Assembly (NCBI RefSeq): GCF_041911615.1
Contig: NZ_JAYROR010000080.1
Span: 56,816 to 120,815, forward strand
Source of the DNA: Zoogloea sp041911615
GTDB taxonomy: Bacteria > Pseudomonadota > Gammaproteobacteria > Burkholderiales > Rhodocyclaceae
Reading direction: 5' to 3'
DNA: 64,000 nucleotides
The first letter of the stretch is position 1; each line of letters starts with the position of its first letter. Of this stretch, positions 12,932 to 21,806 are shown piece after piece. A model generated the notes under the pieces. The model was not told where the DNA came from, searched no databases, and was given only the letters and a program-made list of their open reading frames with translations. The translations under genes were made by a program, and so were the position numbers.

Positions 12932-15577
12932 ATGGCTGACCGGGGCGTCGAATACGGGATTCGGATCACCGCCGACGGTAAGGTGGCGATCGCCGAGTCC
13001 GCGAAGGTCGAGAAGGCCCTGGACGGCGTGGCCCAGGCGCTGGACCACGTGGAGGCCAGCGCCACCCAGGCCCAGCCGGCCATTGGCGCGACGATGAAGC
13101 AGTTTGCGCCGCAGCCCGCCGTGGATACGGCCAAGGCGCTGGGCAACGCCGCCGGCAAGTTCGACCAGGTGCAGATGTCGGCAGCGCAGACCTCGGCGGC
13201 GCTGCGGCAGCTGCCGATGCAATTCACCGACATCTTCACCTCGCTCGCCGCAGGCATGCCGCCGATGCAGGTGGCCCTGCAGCAGGGTGGCCAGCTGAAG
13301 GACGCCTTCGGTGGTATCGGCCCGGCCGCCAAGGCGATGGGCGGCTATCTGCTGGGGCTGGTGAACCCGCTCACCGTTGCGGCCGCAGGCGCCGGCGTGC
13401 TGGCAATGGCCTTTCTGAAAGGCCGTGACGAAGGCGAGGAATACCGCAAGACCTTGGTCCTGACCGGCAACGTCGCCGGCGTGACGGCCGACCAGCTGGC
13501 ACAGATGGCGGCCCGCCTTGATGTGGTGTCGGGCACCCAGGCCAGCAACGCCAACATCCTGACCCGGCTTGCTTCCACCGGCCAGGTGGCCAAGGGCCAG
13601 ATCGAAGGCGTGGCGGGCGCGATCTCGGCGATGACCGAGGCCGGCATCTCGGATGCCGACGCGCTGGTGAAGGCGTTTGCGGACATCGGCAAGGATCCGG
13701 TCAAGGCGATCCTGAAGGTGAACGAGGCCTACAACTTTCTCACCCCCACGATCTACGGGCAGATCAAGGCCCTGCAGGACCAAGGCAAGCAGGAAGAGGC
13801 AGTCGCCCTGGCCCAGGACACCGCCGCCAGGGCCATGAAGGAGCGCGCCCGGGAGGTCGTCGACCAGACCGGCTCGCTGGAACGCGCCTGGAAGAGCGTG
13901 ACCACCTCGGCCCGCGAAGCCTGGGACGCGATGCTCGCCATCGGCCGCGAGAAGACCCTGCAGCAGAAGATCGCCGACCAGAAGAAGGTGATCGAAGACA
14001 TCCGCGACGGCCTGACCCCCGGCCGGATCGACATGGCCCAGGACTACCTGGCGCAGCTCGAGGCCCAGGCCGGTGCCCAGCAGAAAGCCGCCCAGGCTGG
14101 CGCCGACGGCGCGAAGAACATGCGCGAGTACCTGGACGTGGAGAGCAAGGTCGCGCCCATCCAGAAGAAAGGCGCCGAGCAGACCCGCAGCCTGGCCGAG
14201 GCGCTGAAGGAATACCGGGAGAACCTGGCCCGGGTGAAGGCACTCGACCCGAACAGCGCGCTGCTCGACCCGGCCAAGGTGGCCGCCGGCGAAGCGGCGC
14301 TTCGCGAGCAGTACAAGCCGCGCAGCACCCGGAGCAGCCGCAAGGACCAGCCCGACGACGCCCGCGTGCTGGCCGACTGGGAGCGCCGCGTGGCGCTGCT
14401 GGATGCCCAGGCCGCCGGCACCGACAAGCTGAGCGACACCGAGCGGGCCTATGTGCGCGTGCTGTCCGACATCAGCTCGGGGCAGCTCAAGGTGACCGTG
14501 GCCGGCCGGCAGCGCCTGGCCGTCGATGCCGCCCGCGCCCTGGCCCAGGACGAAGCCAACCGCCAGGCGGCCGAACAGGCCAAGTGGTCTGAGGCGCTGG
14601 CCAAGGACACCACCCGCGAGACCGCCCAGCTCGAGGAGCAGCTGAAGCGCGAGCGTGACCAGGTGGCGGCGATCGGCCTGACCAAGGAGGCCGTGGAGCG
14701 CCTGGCTGTCGAGCGCCTGCGCAACGAAGCGGCCGCGAAGGCCGAATACGCCGCCAACCTGGAGCTGGCCGCCCAGTACGCGGGCCCGATGGCCGACAGC
14801 TACCGCGCCGCCGCCGAGGAGGCCCGCAAGCAGGCGGACTTGCTGAACAAGCGGGCCGAGAACCGGGTAGATGGTGCGAACCGCGAAGCGGCCGCGGCGA
14901 CGAAGGCGCGCTGGGACAAGGCGGGCGATGACATCGAGCGCAGCCTGACCGATAGCCTTTACCGCAGCTTCGAGAGCGGAAAGGGCTTTGGCGAATCCTT
15001 CGTGGATGCGATCCAGAACACTCTGAAGACGACGGTGCTGAAGATGGTGATCCAGGCCTACGTGGAGCCCGTAACCCAGGCAGCGAGGAGCTTCCTGGGG
15101 GCGTTTCTGGAGGGCGCCGCGAAGTCGTTTGCCGGGGCCTACTTCGGCGGGGCTGCAGCAGGCTCGTCGTCGCAGTACTCACTTTCGAGCGGTACCAATC
15201 TGGATTCAATGGGCGGTGGCCAGGGTTTGACGTTCGGCGGAGGTCTGGCGGTGGGTGGCACGGCGGCGCCGGGGATGTTCTACGAGGTGAATGAAACCGG
15301 GCCGGAATTGCTGACCACCGGCGGGCGGACCTTTCTGATGATGGGCTCGAGTGCTGGTGTGGTGACGCCGGCGTCGGCGGCGGGATCGGGCTCTGCCGTT
15401 GCACCGGCGCAGCAGACCTTTCGCGTTGAGATCCACAACGACGGTACGCCCCAGGAGGTGACCGGCGCGACGCCGACCTTCGACGCGACCGGCACCGTTG
15501 TGCAGATCTTCACCCGTGACCTGCAGCGCAACGGCCCCATGGCCCAGGCGCTGACCGCGTTCAAGGGGCGCCGCTGA
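12932..15577 (+). CDS. Tail tape measure protein
   Basis: This 881-residue protein opens with VEYGIRITADGKVAIAESAK, typical of lambda-H-like tape measures. Long helical and coiled-coil stretches fill residues ~280-680 (for example QAAEQAKWSEALAKDTTRET). A hydrophobic segment lies at about residues 140-165 (YLLGLVNPLTVAAAGAGVLA). The C-terminal ~180 residues have Gly-rich beta segments ending AQALTAFKGRR. By the usual ~0.15 nm per residue, the tail would be about 130 nm. The stop overlaps the next start (TGATG at 15575-15579). Confidence 0.92.
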   Translation: MADRGVEYGIRITADGKVAIAESAKVEKALDGVAQALDHVEASATQAQPAIGATMKQFAPQPAVDTAKALGNAAGKFDQVQMSAAQTSAALRQLPMQFTDIFTSLAAGMPPMQVALQQGGQLKDAFGGIGPAAKAMGGYLLGLVNPLTVAAAGAGVLAMAFLKGRDEGEEYRKTLVLTGNVAGVTADQLAQMAARLDVVSGTQASNANILTRLASTGQVAKGQIEGVAGAISAMTEAGISDADALVKAFADIGKDPVKAILKVNEAYNFLTPTIYGQIKALQDQGKQEEAVALAQDTAARAMKERAREVVDQTGSLERAWKSVTTSAREAWDAMLAIGREKTLQQKIADQKKVIEDIRDGLTPGRIDMAQDYLAQLEAQAGAQQKAAQAGADGAKNMREYLDVESKVAPIQKKGAEQTRSLAEALKEYRENLARVKALDPNSALLDPAKVAAGEAALREQYKPRSTRSSRKDQPDDARVLADWERRVALLDAQAAGTDKLSDTERAYVRVLSDISSGQLKVTVAGRQRLAVDAARALAQDEANRQAAEQAKWSEALAKDTTRETAQLEEQLKRERDQVAAIGLTKEAVERLAVERLRNEAAAKAEYAANLELAAQYAGPMADSYRAAAEEARKQADLLNKRAENRVDGANREAAAATKARWDKAGDDIERSLTDSLYRSFESGKGFGESFVDAIQNTLKTTVLKMVIQAYVEPVTQAARSFLGAFLEGAAKSFAGAYFGGAAAGSSSQYSLSSGTNLDSMGGGQGLTFGGGLAVGGTAAPGMFYEVNETGPELLTTGGRTFLMMGSSAGVVTPASAAGSGSAVAPAQQTFRVEIHNDGTPQEVTGATPTFDATGTVVQIFTRDLQRNGPMAQALTAFKGRR

Positions 15578-15936
15578 TGCCGGCTTTTCCGACCTACGCC
15601 CGCGTCCTGCTCGACGGCTATGCCGTGCAGCAGGCGAGCGCCCTCAAGCGCACCGAGATGGACGCCGGCCCGCCCAAGCAGCGCCTCGAGCGCAGCCGCC
15701 AGATGACCGAACGGCAGGTGACGGTGCAGCTGCGCAGCCGGGCCGACTACACGGCTTTCATGGCCTGGTTCCGCGACACGATCCACCGCGGCGCCGACTG
15801 GTTCGACTGGACCGACCCCGAGACCCTGGCCACCGTGCAGGCCCGCATCAAGGCCGGCGAGCTGCAGCGCCAGCCGATGAACCCGGCGCTGACCCTGTGG
15901 CATGTGTCCTTCACCCTGGAGAGCTGGGATGCCTAG
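15577..15936 (+). CDS. Minor tail (tip) protein, lambda M-like
   Basis: This 119-residue protein starts in a TGATG overlap with the tape measure gene. It has QMTERQVTVQLRSRADYTAF followed by WFRDTIHRGADWFDWTDPE and ends with a beta strand block, LTLWHVSFTLESWD. These features match small tail-tip proteins that follow tape measures in lambda-like tails. It overlaps the next gene by 8 bp. Confidence 0.75.
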   Translation: MPAFPTYARVLLDGYAVQQASALKRTEMDAGPPKQRLERSRQMTERQVTVQLRSRADYTAFMAWFRDTIHRGADWFDWTDPETLATVQARIKAGELQRQPMNPALTLWHVSFTLESWDA

Positions 15937-16393
15937 CGAGCGTTACAAGCGGGCCCTCGGGGCCGTTTCTTCATCGGATGTGGCGGTGGTGCTGCTGGAG
16001 ATCAGCCACCCGGACATGCCCAGCCCGGCGCGGGTGGTGCGGGACACGCAGGACTTGGTGAGCGGCGGCAACGTGTTTGTGGCCACCGGGTTCGACTTCA
16101 CGTTTCCGGACGATGGCAGCTCGGCGCCGCGGGCGTCGCTGGTGGTGGACAACGTGGGCCGCGAGCTGATGAGCTGGATCGATGCGAGCCGGGGCGGCCG
16201 CGGCGCCGAGGTGCGCTTGATGGTGGTGCTGCGGGCGACGCCGGATGTGATCGAGGCGGATTTCCGGCTGGGCCTGGAGCGCATCGTGGTCGACCAGTGG
16301 AAGGTGAGCGGCGAGCTGGGCTACGGCAACCTGCTGGATCTGCCCGCGGTGGCCGTGCGCTACGACCCGAGCACGGCGCCGGGGCTGTTCTGA
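15929..16393 (+). CDS. Tail tip protein, DUF1833 family (lambda L-like position)
   Basis: The start at 15929 overlaps the upstream stop and gives 154 residues. Diagnostic DUF1833 segments are present: VVLLEISHPDMPSPARVV, DTQDLVSGGNVFVATGFDFT, ASLVVDNVGRELMSWID and the final AVAVRYDPSTAPGLF. Proteins of this family sit in the tail tip between the M-like and K-like genes. It overlaps the next gene by one base (TGATG at 16391-16395). Confidence 0.85.
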   Translation: MPSERYKRALGAVSSSDVAVVLLEISHPDMPSPARVVRDTQDLVSGGNVFVATGFDFTFPDDGSSAPRASLVVDNVGRELMSWIDASRGGRGAEVRLMVVLRATPDVIEADFRLGLERIVVDQWKVSGELGYGNLLDLPAVAVRYDPSTAPGLF

Positions 16394-16782
16394 TGGCGCA
16401 CTGGACGGACGCTTACATCGGGCTGCCCTACATCTTGGGCGAGCAGGACTGCGCGGCGGTGGTGGCCCGGGTGCAGCGCGAGGTGTTCGGGCGCGCCGTG
16501 ACCGTGCCGGCCGAGCGGGCGGACGGCCCCTTCGGCAAGTCGGCGCAGATTGCGCAGGGTGCGCAGGATCTGGCTGACCCAGTGGCGGAGCCCACCGAGG
16601 GCGACGTGGTGCTGATGCAGGTGCGCGGGCTGTGGCACGTGGGGGTGTGGTTCCACCAGGGCGAGCCGTGGGTGCTGCACGCACTGCGGAGCAGCGGCCA
16701 GGTGGTGAGCCATCGCCTGCGGGATCTGGCGGGGCTGGGAATCCGGGTGGAAGGCTTTTACAGGATGCGTTGCGATGGTTGA
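16393..16782 (+). CDS. Tail tip NlpC/P60-like peptidase (lambda K-like)
   Basis: The start at 16393 gives 129 residues. C20 in YILGEQDCAAVVARV is the expected nucleophile, and the histidines in LWHVGVWFH and VLHALRSSGQV supply the rest of a Cys-His dyad. The GDVVLMQV strand is typical of NlpC/P60. Phage proteins of this type are carried in the tail tip and cleave peptidoglycan cross-links during entry. This one lacks the N-terminal JAB metalloprotease domain of lambda K, so it is a short form. Confidence 0.82.
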   Translation: MAHWTDAYIGLPYILGEQDCAAVVARVQREVFGRAVTVPAERADGPFGKSAQIAQGAQDLADPVAEPTEGDVVLMQVRGLWHVGVWFHQGEPWVLHALRSSGQVVSHRLRDLAGLGIRVEGFYRMRCDG

Positions 16783-19700
16783 TGTGGTGTTGCGGCCCCG
16801 GCCGCCGAACGTGGTGTTTTGCCCGCATCCGCTGATGCCGGCGCGGGATCGGAGGATGATCTTTGAGCCGCCGCGCACCGGTGAGCGGCTGGATGCTTAT
16901 CTGGCGCGTGTGATCGGCGATCTGCCCGACCCGTGCGTTGTGACCATCGGCGATTGCAGCGTGCCGCGGGCCTGGTGGGGCCGCGTGAGGGTGAAGCCCG
17001 GCGCCGTGATCGGCGTGGCGGCCGCTGTCGCTGGCGGCGACGGGGGGTCGGATGTGGGGCGGATCGTGCTGACGATTGCTGTGATCGTGGCCGCCGTCTA
17101 TACCGGCGGCGCTGCGGCCGGCGCCATGGGTTGGTCGGGTGCTGGTGCAATGACCCTTGGCCAGACGGCGGCTTACGTTGCCGCCTCTGCCGCGGTGATG
17201 ACGGTGGGAATGATGGCGGTGAATGCGCTGCTGCCACTGCCGACGAACGATCTATCCGGTCTCGGTGGGGGTGAGACATCTCCGACCTACAGCCTGGCCG
17301 GCGGGTCGAACCGCGTGCGCCGCTACGAGCCGTTGCCTCTGGTGATCGGCACCCACCGGATGTTTCCGGACCAGGCGTGCGCGGGGTACACGCTGTACGT
17401 CAATGGCAATGACCAGTACCTGTTTATTGCCTACAACTTTGGTTTTGGAGATCTGGAAATAACCGATCTGCGCATCGGCGATACCCCTTTGACGGACTAC
17501 AAGGACGTGACGGTGCAGTGGGCCACCGGCAGCATGCCCAGCCTGATCGCCGGCAACGTGGACACCCAAGGGGGCACGGTGCTGACGGCCACCGATGGAC
17601 CGATCGTGCGGACCACCTCGGTGGATACCACCGAGATCCACATCGATGTGCAGTACGTGATGTTTCATGCCGGCAATGGTGGGCTGGAAGGGTACTCGGC
17701 AACGGTCATGTTTGAGTGGCGTGAGGCGGGAAGCCCCACCTGGTTGCCGTTCAGCAGCGCAGATGGAAGTGCGGCCTGGTTTGGCACGACAGAGAGCTCG
17801 CCCTTTCTGCCCTTTGGAAGCACCGACGGAACTGTGGTGCTGAGCAGCGGCACCCGCGACGTTTGGCGCAACACCCTGCGCAAGACGGTGGCCAAGGGGC
17901 AGTACGAGGTAAGGGTCACCAAAATTACCGCGGACGTCAGCGACGCGCAGACCACCTGCGAGATCTCCATTCCGGCCATCCGCAGCCTACAGCCCGACAG
18001 TGGCGACTACGCCGGGCAGCGCATCCTGGGCCTCAAGATTCGGGCGAGCGGGCAGCTCAACGGCACGGTGAACCAGCTCTCGGGCTTGGTGAGCCACCGG
18101 CTGAATGGGGTGGCCACGAGCAACCCGGCGAAGTGGTTCAAGGCCTTTGCCATCGGCGCCTTCATTGGCGGGCGCCGGATCTGGGGGGCCGGGCTGTCGG
18201 CATCCCGGATTGACCTGGCTGCCCTGGACGCCTGGGCGGCGTGGTGCGACGCGCAGGGGCTGAGCTGCAACATGGTGCTGGACCAGGCCCTCTCGGCCAG
18301 CACGGTGCTCGACCGCATCGCCCGCTGCGGCCGCGGCTCCAAGACCTGGGCGCCGGGGCTACTGTCGGCCGTGTGGGACGCGGCGGGCATGCCGGCGGTG
18401 GCGATGTTCTCGCCGGTGAACATCCGCAAGGGCACGTTCAACATCTCCTACCCCTCGGAGGAGATGGCCGACGAGCTCGAGGTGAGCTACATCAACCCGG
18501 ACAACGCCTGGCAGCGCGACACGGTTCGCGTCCCGCCCAATGCAACGAACGTGCGCCGCACGGCCAGCGTGGAGCTGCTGGGCTGCACCAGCACGGCGCT
18601 GGCCGGCAAGGAAGCCAACCTGATGTACGCGCAGAACCTGTACCGGTTCCGCAGCATCTCGTGGGAGACCGACGCCGAGGGCCTGACCGTGCGCAAGGGC
18701 GACGTGGTGACACTGTCCCACGACCTGACCTCGTGGGGCGAGGCCGGCCGCCTGGTGGCCGTGGCCAGCGCGACCCAGCTCAGCCTGGACCGCGCCATCA
18801 CGCTGAAGCCAGCGGGCTGCTGGATGGCCGTGTGCCGGCCGTCGGGTGAAATCACCTATCACCGGGTGCAGGTTGGGGCCACCGAGGCCCAGGCCGACGA
18901 GGTGACGCTGCTCGACCCGCTGCCCACCACGCCTGCCACCGACGGCAGCCCTGCGGTGGATTGGCGCTACCTGGCCGATGCGAAGGCCACACCGGGGTGG
19001 CGGGTGAAGATCACCGACGTGTCACCGCTGCCCGGCATGGATGGCGTGCGCATCACGGCCCAGGATGATCCGGCGGAGTACTACGCGGCCGAGGGAGGCG
19101 ACTTCTCGCATGTGGCCACGCCAGCGGCAAACAACCATCCCGTGCTGTCTGGGCTGCAGGTGTCGGAAGAGCTGATTCGGGCGGGCACGGGATACGCGGT
19201 GCAGCTCAATCTCACCTGGTCGGCCCAGGGAGACGTGGCTACCACCCGGGTGCGCTACAAGATCGACGGCGGCCCCTGGCAGGAGGCGGGCTTTGCGGCG
19301 GGAACCCGGCATTCGATCCTTGTCCCTGAGACGGGATCGGCCTATGTGGAGGTGACGGGCTTCAACGGCATGGGGCAGAGCAACCTCCGCAGCCGCCTGG
19401 CCGGCAGCTACGCCATTCGGGGGCAGGACGTGCCGCCGCCGGCTGCGGCTGGCTTTGCGGTAACGACCAGCGCTGACGGCACGCGGGTGTTCACGTGGGC
19501 GGTGGCCGTTGTGCCGCCGGATGTGACCTACCTGGAGATCCGCCATGCAGCCAGCGCGGGCACGGCGTGGGAGGCAATGTCGCCGCTGGGCCGGGTGCCT
19601 TACGGTGCGGCGCGGGCGGAGAGCATCGCGCCGGCAGCGGGTAACTGGACGTTCGAAGCGCGGATGCTCGACGCCAGCGGCAACTACAGCGCGACCGGGG

Positions 19701-20917
19701 CGCGGGTGTCGGTGACGCTGGGGCCTGCGCCGGCGGCGGGCAGCGCTGGGGGTGGAAACCTGCTGCCGTCCACCGACTGGAGCAGCGGAAGCTTTGCGCC
19801 CATCGTGCTGGGGTGGAACCCCGGCGAGCGGTCGCCGCTATCGCTCCGAGCAGATGATGAGTGGCGGCCCGCCGGTGGGCAGGCGCTGGAGCTCTTCAAG
19901 CAAGGGCGAAACGGCAATCAGTACAACGTCGGCGCGGATGTTTATCTGACCGGCGGATATGGCAGCCGCGCCTACGGCATCCCGGTGATTGCCGGTGAGC
20001 GGTATGAGCTTTCGGGAAAGCTTGCATCGCACCGGTGTGACTCGATGCTCGTGATCGGCTTTTTCGATGCGGATAACGCCTATCTTCCTGGAGCTGGAAC
20101 GGGGTGGGTTACTCGCTCGAGCGGTGGCCGGGCGCTCTCCCAATGGACGCATGCGGCAGCGTTTGCAACGGCGCCGGCCGGCGCTGCCTACGCCAGCGTG
20201 TTCTGGCGCTGCAGCGATACCGACGTGGGGGAGACAACGTCCTATGCCTGGCTGACGGAGCCCGTGTTCAAGGTGGCCGCTTTGGGCCAGACGGCACCGA
20301 GCCCATATGTTCCGGGCTCGTCTTACGCGCTATCGCTGGCGATTGCCCGGGCGAACCTCGCGGAGATCCAGGCTAAGGCGTACGCGGACGGACTGGTGGA
20401 CGCAGAAGAGGCACGGGCTATCGAGGATGCGACCACCAAAGCCAATGCCGCCGCTCAAACCGCGCTGTGGACGGGGGTGAGTGGAGCCGGAAAGCCGATC
20501 GACAACGCTGGCCGCGTGATCGACCTGGGCGATGGCGGCGGCGCTGGCCAACGCCAGGCAAACGACGGCCCGGGCTGGTATCCGGTGGGGACCCTGCAGC
20601 AGTTCAAATGGAGCTCTTCAGTTGGGCTTGGGTTTGGTGAGTGGGGCGTGCTGAGGACTGAGCGGGCATGGCCAGACGATTCGGCCGCAGTAGTGCAGAC
20701 CTGGAAGAGCGCCGCTGGGGAATGGAAGCGCACCGGGTGGGTGGCCAGCGGCTGGGGCGGCTGGACCCGTCGGATTGATCAGGTGATCAACTCGAGCAAC
20801 GTGACGCAGTTTGTCGACCCCGCTGCGATCAAGACCGACCAGCTCAACTCGACCGCGGCAACGGAGAACTGGGTGTTCTTCGACGCGGCGGGCTGGGGCA
20901 TTGGAAACGTAGGCTGA
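16775..20917 (+). CDS. Tail tip attachment protein J (host specificity), with N-terminal I-like segment
   Basis: The product has 1380 residues. Residues ~1-150 include TGERLDAYLARVIGDLP and two hydrophobic stretches (IVLTIAVIVAAVYTGGAAAG and AAYVAASAAVMTVGMMAVNA), as in lambda I-like assembly proteins fused to J in many prophages. Residues ~170-760 follow the J core, with SPTYSLAGGSNRVRRYEPLP, NLMYAQNLYRFRSISWETDA and VDWRYLADA. Residues ~775-970 look like fibronectin-III repeats. Residues ~985-1150 look like a lectin-like beta-sandwich (LPSTDWSSGSFAPI). A helical segment follows, then a distal domain. The C-terminal parts set receptor choice. It overlaps the NlpC gene by 8 bp. Confidence 0.9.
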   Translation: MVDVVLRPRPPNVVFCPHPLMPARDRRMIFEPPRTGERLDAYLARVIGDLPDPCVVTIGDCSVPRAWWGRVRVKPGAVIGVAAAVAGGDGGSDVGRIVLTIAVIVAAVYTGGAAAGAMGWSGAGAMTLGQTAAYVAASAAVMTVGMMAVNALLPLPTNDLSGLGGGETSPTYSLAGGSNRVRRYEPLPLVIGTHRMFPDQACAGYTLYVNGNDQYLFIAYNFGFGDLEITDLRIGDTPLTDYKDVTVQWATGSMPSLIAGNVDTQGGTVLTATDGPIVRTTSVDTTEIHIDVQYVMFHAGNGGLEGYSATVMFEWREAGSPTWLPFSSADGSAAWFGTTESSPFLPFGSTDGTVVLSSGTRDVWRNTLRKTVAKGQYEVRVTKITADVSDAQTTCEISIPAIRSLQPDSGDYAGQRILGLKIRASGQLNGTVNQLSGLVSHRLNGVATSNPAKWFKAFAIGAFIGGRRIWGAGLSASRIDLAALDAWAAWCDAQGLSCNMVLDQALSASTVLDRIARCGRGSKTWAPGLLSAVWDAAGMPAVAMFSPVNIRKGTFNISYPSEEMADELEVSYINPDNAWQRDTVRVPPNATNVRRTASVELLGCTSTALAGKEANLMYAQNLYRFRSISWETDAEGLTVRKGDVVTLSHDLTSWGEAGRLVAVASATQLSLDRAITLKPAGCWMAVCRPSGEITYHRVQVGATEAQADEVTLLDPLPTTPATDGSPAVDWRYLADAKATPGWRVKITDVSPLPGMDGVRITAQDDPAEYYAAEGGDFSHVATPAANNHPVLSGLQVSEELIRAGTGYAVQLNLTWSAQGDVATTRVRYKIDGGPWQEAGFAAGTRHSILVPETGSAYVEVTGFNGMGQSNLRSRLAGSYAIRGQDVPPPAAAGFAVTTSADGTRVFTWAVAVVPPDVTYLEIRHAASAGTAWEAMSPLGRVPYGAARAESIAPAAGNWTFEARMLDASGNYSATGARVSVTLGPAPAAGSAGGGNLLPSTDWSSGSFAPIVLGWNPGERSPLSLRADDEWRPAGGQALELFKQGRNGNQYNVGADVYLTGGYGSRAYGIPVIAGERYELSGKLASHRCDSMLVIGFFDADNAYLPGAGTGWVTRSSGGRALSQWTHAAAFATAPAGAAYASVFWRCSDTDVGETTSYAWLTEPVFKVAALGQTAPSPYVPGSSYALSLAIARANLAEIQAKAYADGLVDAEEARAIEDATTKANAAAQTALWTGVSGAGKPIDNAGRVIDLGDGGGAGQRQANDGPGWYPVGTLQQFKWSSSVGLGFGEWGVLRTERAWPDDSAAVVQTWKSAAGEWKRTGWVASGWGGWTRRIDQVINSSNVTQFVDPAAIKTDQLNSTAATENWVFFDAAGWGIGNVG

Positions 20918-20927
20918 GGAGAATCGA

Positions 20928-21257
20928 ATGGCGCTACCTTCCGGCAGTATTTCCAGCCTGCACGCGGGATTGCTCAGGGTTTCACTCTCGGCAAAGATCG
21001 CCTGGAACAATGCGACCTACCCGCCCAGCGGAGGCGGTGACATGGCGCTCCGGGCGTGGATCAATGACGGCTCGCAGATCCAGTACCTCCCGATCATCAA
21101 CCGCACGGCGCCCAGTTCATCCATGGTCTTCAGCTATCCGGGCGGCGGCGTCACCTGGACCATGGGTGTCGAGGTGACTTACTACGCCTTTGGCAGCGGC
21201 GGCGGGTTCATCATGGCGACCAACATCCAACTGGCTGCGGAGTTGAAGAAGCGATGA
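20928..21257 (+). CDS. Small distal tail protein, unknown
   Basis: This 109-residue protein follows J by 10 bp with GAGGAGAA upstream of its ATG. It is Ser/Gly-rich with short strands (ALRAWINDGSQIQYLPIINR, VFSYPGGGVTWTMGVEVTYY) and no charged helical region except the final AAELKKR. Position and beta character suggest a tip or fibre accessory. I do not recognise the family. It overlaps the next gene by 4 bp (ATGA). Confidence 0.7.
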   Translation: MALPSGSISSLHAGLLRVSLSAKIAWNNATYPPSGGGDMALRAWINDGSQIQYLPIINRTAPSSSMVFSYPGGGVTWTMGVEVTYYAFGSGGGFIMATNIQLAAELKKR

Positions 21258-21694
21258 AGACCTTCAGCGTGTATGAGATCGAGAGCGGACGGCTGACCGG
21301 CGCGAGGGTCGGGGCGACTGGCGATGTCGATCCTGACTGGATTCCGGCCGGCTGCAGCGTGGTGTTTGGCGAATGGGACCACGAGCGGTGGCGGGTGGAT
21401 CATGAAACCGGCGCCCTCGAGGCCATCGAGCCACCGGAACCGGACTGGCGGATCAAGAAGTTTGCGTCGGCGGATAGCGTGATGGCGGAGATCACCGCGG
21501 CGGAGGCTGAGCAGGCCAGGCCGATGAGGGAGATCGTGGAGGCGATGCTTGCAGGAACTAGTCCGCCGGCCGAAGCGACGGCACGCTTCAACGCGATCAA
21601 GCAACGCATCGAAGCCGCCCGAAACCGTCTAAGCGCCATCAACGCGACAACCACACAGACCGAACTCGAAGCCATCGAGCTTCAGCCCGCGTAA
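21254..21694 (+). CDS. Tail fibre assembly-type protein, last phage gene
   Basis: This 146-residue protein begins MKTFSVYEIESGRLTGARVG and continues with IPAGCSVVFGEWDHERWRVD. The C-terminal half is a long amphipathic helix region (AEITAAEAEQARPMREIVEA) ending in ELEAIELQPA. A beta N-terminus with a helical C-terminus is common in the last gene of a tail module, where fibre chaperones occur. No named domain is certain. After its stop, the 112 bp to 21806 hold no gene; the prophage end probably lies there. Confidence 0.68.
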   Translation: MKTFSVYEIESGRLTGARVGATGDVDPDWIPAGCSVVFGEWDHERWRVDHETGALEAIEPPEPDWRIKKFASADSVMAEITAAEAEQARPMREIVEAMLAGTSPPAEATARFNAIKQRIEAARNRLSAINATTTQTELEAIELQPA

Positions 21695-21806
21695 TTTCCT
21701 TTCACTCCGCTAAAGCGACCACGAGGCGAGTTATCTAGCAACTCAGGCCCAAGTTATCGCGGCGCGCTTCAGCGTGGGCCCCCGTCATGATGCCGCGTCC
21801 GCCGGT

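Larger units (their letters stand above)
1..21700 (+). mobile_element. Siphovirus-type prophage, structural half (left part lies outside the window)
   Basis: The genes run portal, minor head protein, protease/capsid, connector, neck, tail terminator, tube, G/GT chaperones, tape measure, tip proteins, J. This is the usual order for a lambda/HK97-like tailed phage with a non-contractile tail; no sheath or baseplate genes are seen. Nearly all genes abut or overlap by a few bases. The first ORF is already open at position 1, so the element extends left. The right edge is placed between the last tail gene (stop at 21694) and the host TonB receptor (stop at 21807). I could not identify an att repeat. 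Integrase, repressor, terminase, replication and lysis genes are not visible here, so whether the prophage is intact cannot be judged. Confidence 0.93.
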
